A DNA stretch of 64,000 bases. Origin: Sporothrix humicola. Lineage: Eukaryota; Ascomycota; Sordariomycetes; Ophiostomatales; Ophiostomataceae. Position 1 is the first letter of the stretch. Every line of letters starts with the position of its first letter. The notes beneath the pieces were generated by a model. It did not search any database and was not told the origin of the DNA. It saw only the letters and a list, made by a program, of their open reading frames with translations. Positions 60,942 to 64,000 of the stretch are shown one piece after another. The stretch lies in the NCBI GenBank assembly GCA_021396245.1, contig WNYE01000079.1, positions 124,001 to 188,000 on the forward strand, in the 5' to 3' direction. The translations under genes and the position numbers were made by a program.

Positions 60942-63900
60942 ATGAGGCTCAGCAGCCCCCGCCTCAAGGCGGTTGCCTGCTTTCTTCTTTATTCTAATGT
61001 GGCCTCCGCCGGCCTGATCGATCCTCTATTGCGGTTACGAGCAGATGCGGCCACGACAACAGACAAGCCTGCGGCAACAACATCACAGCCTGCAGCAGAA
61101 ACCACAGCAAGCCCGACTGGCACGGAGGCGAAAGGCGGCGACGATGGCACTGTCACAAGCACATCAGTGAAGGCAGATGCGACAACAGAGAAGGGAGGAA
61201 ACGCCAAAGAGACAGCAACAACAGACAACAATTCTACATCAACGTCCTCCAGCGTTCTGCCAACCGGCACTCTCACAAATTCGACCTCTTCTCTCAACTC
61301 GACTCTGTTCAACTGTGAGTTACAATACCTGGTGGTCTAGATTTTGATTTCAAATCTTGCCTCACACGGGCTTTTTTTCTCTTCCACATGCTATCTTTCT
61401 CATTCAACACATACTGACGCCTCCTTCCTATAGCAACCATCCCAGAGGGCCAGCTTCCCCTGCAGCCGATTGTCACACCGGCATGGGGCGTGGCCGGTAT
61501 TATTATGCTCTTGACGGGCGTTGCCTATGCCCTCATTGGCATCCGCAACAAGATGCTGCACACCTTCTTCTCCACCGCTTACCTGGCGAGTCTCGGCACC
61601 ACTGTTCTGATCATCTACGTCATGTCTCCGCCCATCAGCAACGCCATCCAGGGCGCCTACCTTGTCGCAGCCGTGTGCACGGGTCTCATTGTCGGTGGCA
61701 TCGCGATCGTGTTTAAGGAAATCACCGAGGGCTTCGGGTGTCTCCTCGGCGGTTTCAGTTTCGGTATGTGGCTGCTCTGTCTCCGCCAGGGCGGTCTCAT
61801 TCAGAGCGCGAGCGGCACCATTATTTTCATTGTCGCCTTTACCGTCGGCGCCTACGCGTTTTACTTTAGCCACTATACGCGCCACTACGCCCTCATGGCT
61901 TGTATTGCCTTTGGTGGTGCGACGGCCGCGGTGATGGGCATTGACGCTTTCAGCCGTGCGGGCCTGAAGGAGTTCTGGGCCTACATCTGGAACCTCAACA
62001 GCAACCTGTTCCCGCTTGGTGCCGACACATACCCCATCACCAAGGGCATCCGCGTGGAGCTGGCAGCGATCATCATCCTCTTCCTTGCCGGCGTTGTCTC
62101 GCAACTCAAATTGTGGCGTTTGGTCCAGAAACGCCGCGCAAAGCGGGATGCCGAACGCCTCGAAGACGAGCGCAAGCTGGCCAAGGAGGAGGAGAACGTT
62201 GGTCGCCAGATCGAGGCATCTAATGCCCGTGACCGTGAGGCCTGGGAAGCAACATATGGCGATGGCACTTATGTACCTCCACCGCCCGGCAGTTCCGGTG
62301 ATCATCCTGGATCGGGCGACTCTGGTGTCGGTGACATGGACAGTGAGAAACAGATGGCTCGTAGCCAGACCTCGGCATCCATCTCTCGGCAGTCAAGACG
62401 GGGCATGCCCAACGGCGAGGGTGAGCCCCAGGATGAGGCGGACTCGATCGAGATGTCCAATATGCAGCCTTCGCCGCAGGTTCCCCAACAGCCCAAGGCA
62501 GCGGCAGAGGTTGTCATGGAACAGGATGCGCGGGACGGTGCTGTCATGGTCCGTGTTGCGCAGGATGAATACCCCGAGGGCCTGCCGCCCCAAGAGCAGG
62601 CATCTCGCCGCTCTTCACGCCGCGTGTCTGCCCAGAACGTCGGTACAGTAGCATCCAACTCGCCTGGCATTGTGCCTCTTCCGTTCCGTGTCCCCGAAGG
62701 TGGTACCGAGGGTGACGGTGATGACGAGATTAACGAGAAGGAGCGCGACGACCGGTCGTCAGTGGCTACCTTTGCCGACGAGGATGAAGAGGCTGCCACC
62801 GCCGCCGTTCCGAGAAGATCATCACGAACCCCGACGACACTCGCCAAGCGCCTCTCACAGGGATCTGTTGACCTGCTGCGCAGTATCTCGCAGCGCTCGA
62901 AGCGTGCCAGCGCTGTTCTCGATAAGAATAGTCCAGAAATTGGCGGCCAGAGCCAGGAGGAGCTTGTGTCTCCACGGTCCAGCCGCATGGCCTTCCGCGA
63001 AGACGACGACAACAGCTCGCTTGCTGTGACGATGGATGGCATGAGCTCCGACGGAGAGGAAGACGACCGGGGCACAATTCGCAACGGCGAAACGAACGAG
63101 AAGGCAAAGGAGATTGAGGTGAAGCCGGAGCTGAAGGACGACGCCGATGCAGCAAGCCTCAAGCCACCAAAGAAGGTTGTTGCTGACAGCAAGCACATGT
63201 CGGCTGCAACAGTGTCGACAGACATTCTGGGTGTGGATTCTTCCACCACGACCGGCGAGACCAAGGCGGAGGAGACGACTACAGCTTCAGAAACGACGGA
63301 GCTCCCGCCCAAGTTGCCAACTGTCTCTGTTGACTCGGTGCCCGCTGTCCTCACCAAGGACCGTCTGCCACGCTCGCTGTCGCGCGTCGCCATGTCGTAC
63401 CGCACAAACGAGTGGGCCAAGCACCTGAGCAACGCCGAAGCGCCCGAGTACGAGACACTTCAGCTAGGCGAGCCTCAGCAGGCACCGACATCTCCTTCGA
63501 TTTCGACTCATGCTAATGCCAAAGAGGCATCCACACCGGCAGAGACTCCGATCACGTCGCCTATTGTCAACGATGGCGAGACGCCGGCTCCCCTCAATGT
63601 GGCCGAGCTCCAGCAGACTGCCGAGACCGGTGCGCCTGCACCACTCGCCCCTCGTTCGACGTCGGCCATGTCAAACTACGGCATGCTGTCGCGGTCCAAC
63701 TCTCACCAGTCTCTCGGTGGTGACTCAATAACCCTTGGAGGTGCTGGCGCACGCGGCAGCTACACGTCTCTGCCCGGTACCGCTGTTGGAGCTGGAGCAA
63801 ACAGCATCGGCAACGGATACCGCAGCATCTCGGCCAACCAAATCAACAACCGTGGCCTGGGTCTCCACAACGAGCCCATCGCAGAAGAGAACGATGCTGC

Positions 63901-64000
63901 CACCGAGGCAGGTGGTGCCAGCGAGGGTGCGGCAGATATGACACCAAACACGGTTTCCTCGCCATTCTCCAACCGGACCAGCCTGCAGCCTGTCCCTGGT
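60942..64000 (+). CDS. DUF4203/TMEM198-like seven-helix membrane protein, 3' end missing
   Basis: Two exons, 60942-61314 and 61434-64000 (open to the window edge), joined over a 119-nt intron that completes a Ser codon, give at least 980 residues. Residues 1-23 form a signal peptide (hydrophobic KAVACFLLYSNVASA). Residues 35-124 are a Thr/Ser-rich, probably glycosylated, extracellular stretch. From about 125 the DUF4203 (TM7SF3/TMEM198-like) membrane domain begins, with WGVAGIIMLLTGVAYALIG, GLIVGGIAIVFKEITEGFGC and LLGGFSFGMWLLCL, and about seven helices up to about residue 350. A charged helix with NVGRQIEASNARDREAWEATYGDG, common in the fungal members, follows. The remaining roughly 600 residues are disordered, acidic and Ser/Pro-rich, probably cytosolic and phosphorylated. 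The function in fungi is not established to my knowledge. The start is the first ATG of a signal peptide. Confidence 0.88.

Noticed and set aside
1..64000. CRISPR arrays, rRNA, tRNA, intact transposons
   Set aside because: None seen: no spaced direct repeats, no tRNA B-box in a foldable context, no reverse transcriptase or transposase sequence. A eukaryotic nuclear window would not be expected to carry CRISPR.

Overview
The window is nuclear DNA of a filamentous ascomycete (Pezizomycotina, most likely a Sordariomycete). The evidence is genes split by short introns (54-119 nt) with GTAAGT/GTGAGT/GTATGT-type donors, GC-rich coding sequence, a Crz1-type zinc-finger factor, a highly reducing fungal polyketide synthase and fungal-type LAS21, YCG1, NOP4 and ERF4. 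I cannot name a genus. The window is gene-sparse: ten complete or near-complete genes plus one truncated at each edge region (left MDR fragment, right DUF4203 gene), separated by intergenic stretches of up to 8.7 kb. Exon coordinates given in the entries were chosen by eye from splice consensus and reading-frame continuity.

Left part (1-30.3 kb): accessory or secondary-metabolism character. It holds the first exon of a medium-chain reductase (1-341, minus), a CRZ1-like calcineurin-responsive transcription factor (2824-5106, minus), a 2630-residue highly reducing PKS (8564-16595, minus; KS-AT-DH-MT-KR-ACP, no ER domain, no NRPS half), a stand-alone LovC-type enoyl reductase (23217-24411, plus) and a DHA1-type MFS exporter (28246-30247, minus). 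The working model is that the PKS builds a methylated polyketide, the free reductase supplies the missing enoyl-reduction step, and the MFS protein may export the product. No release enzyme is visible, and more cluster genes may lie to the left of the window.

Right part (36.2-64 kb): conserved core genes. These are LAS21/GPI7 (GPI-anchor ethanolamine-phosphate transferase), YCG1 (condensin HEAT subunit), NOP4 (60S biogenesis RRM protein, divergent from YCG1 across a 380-bp shared promoter with a 12-bp palindrome), an ERF4-type palmitoyltransferase cofactor whose start exon is not visible, an uncharacterised fungal membrane protein preceded by a 12-codon uORF, and the N-terminal part of a DUF4203/TMEM198-like seven-helix membrane protein running off the right edge.

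The most interesting observations are the PKS, which looks like a PKS-NRPS whose NRPS half was lost just after the ACP linker; the pairing of CRZ1 with a PKS neighbourhood; the palindromic shared promoter; and long, purine-skewed gene deserts that may hide noncoding transcription.
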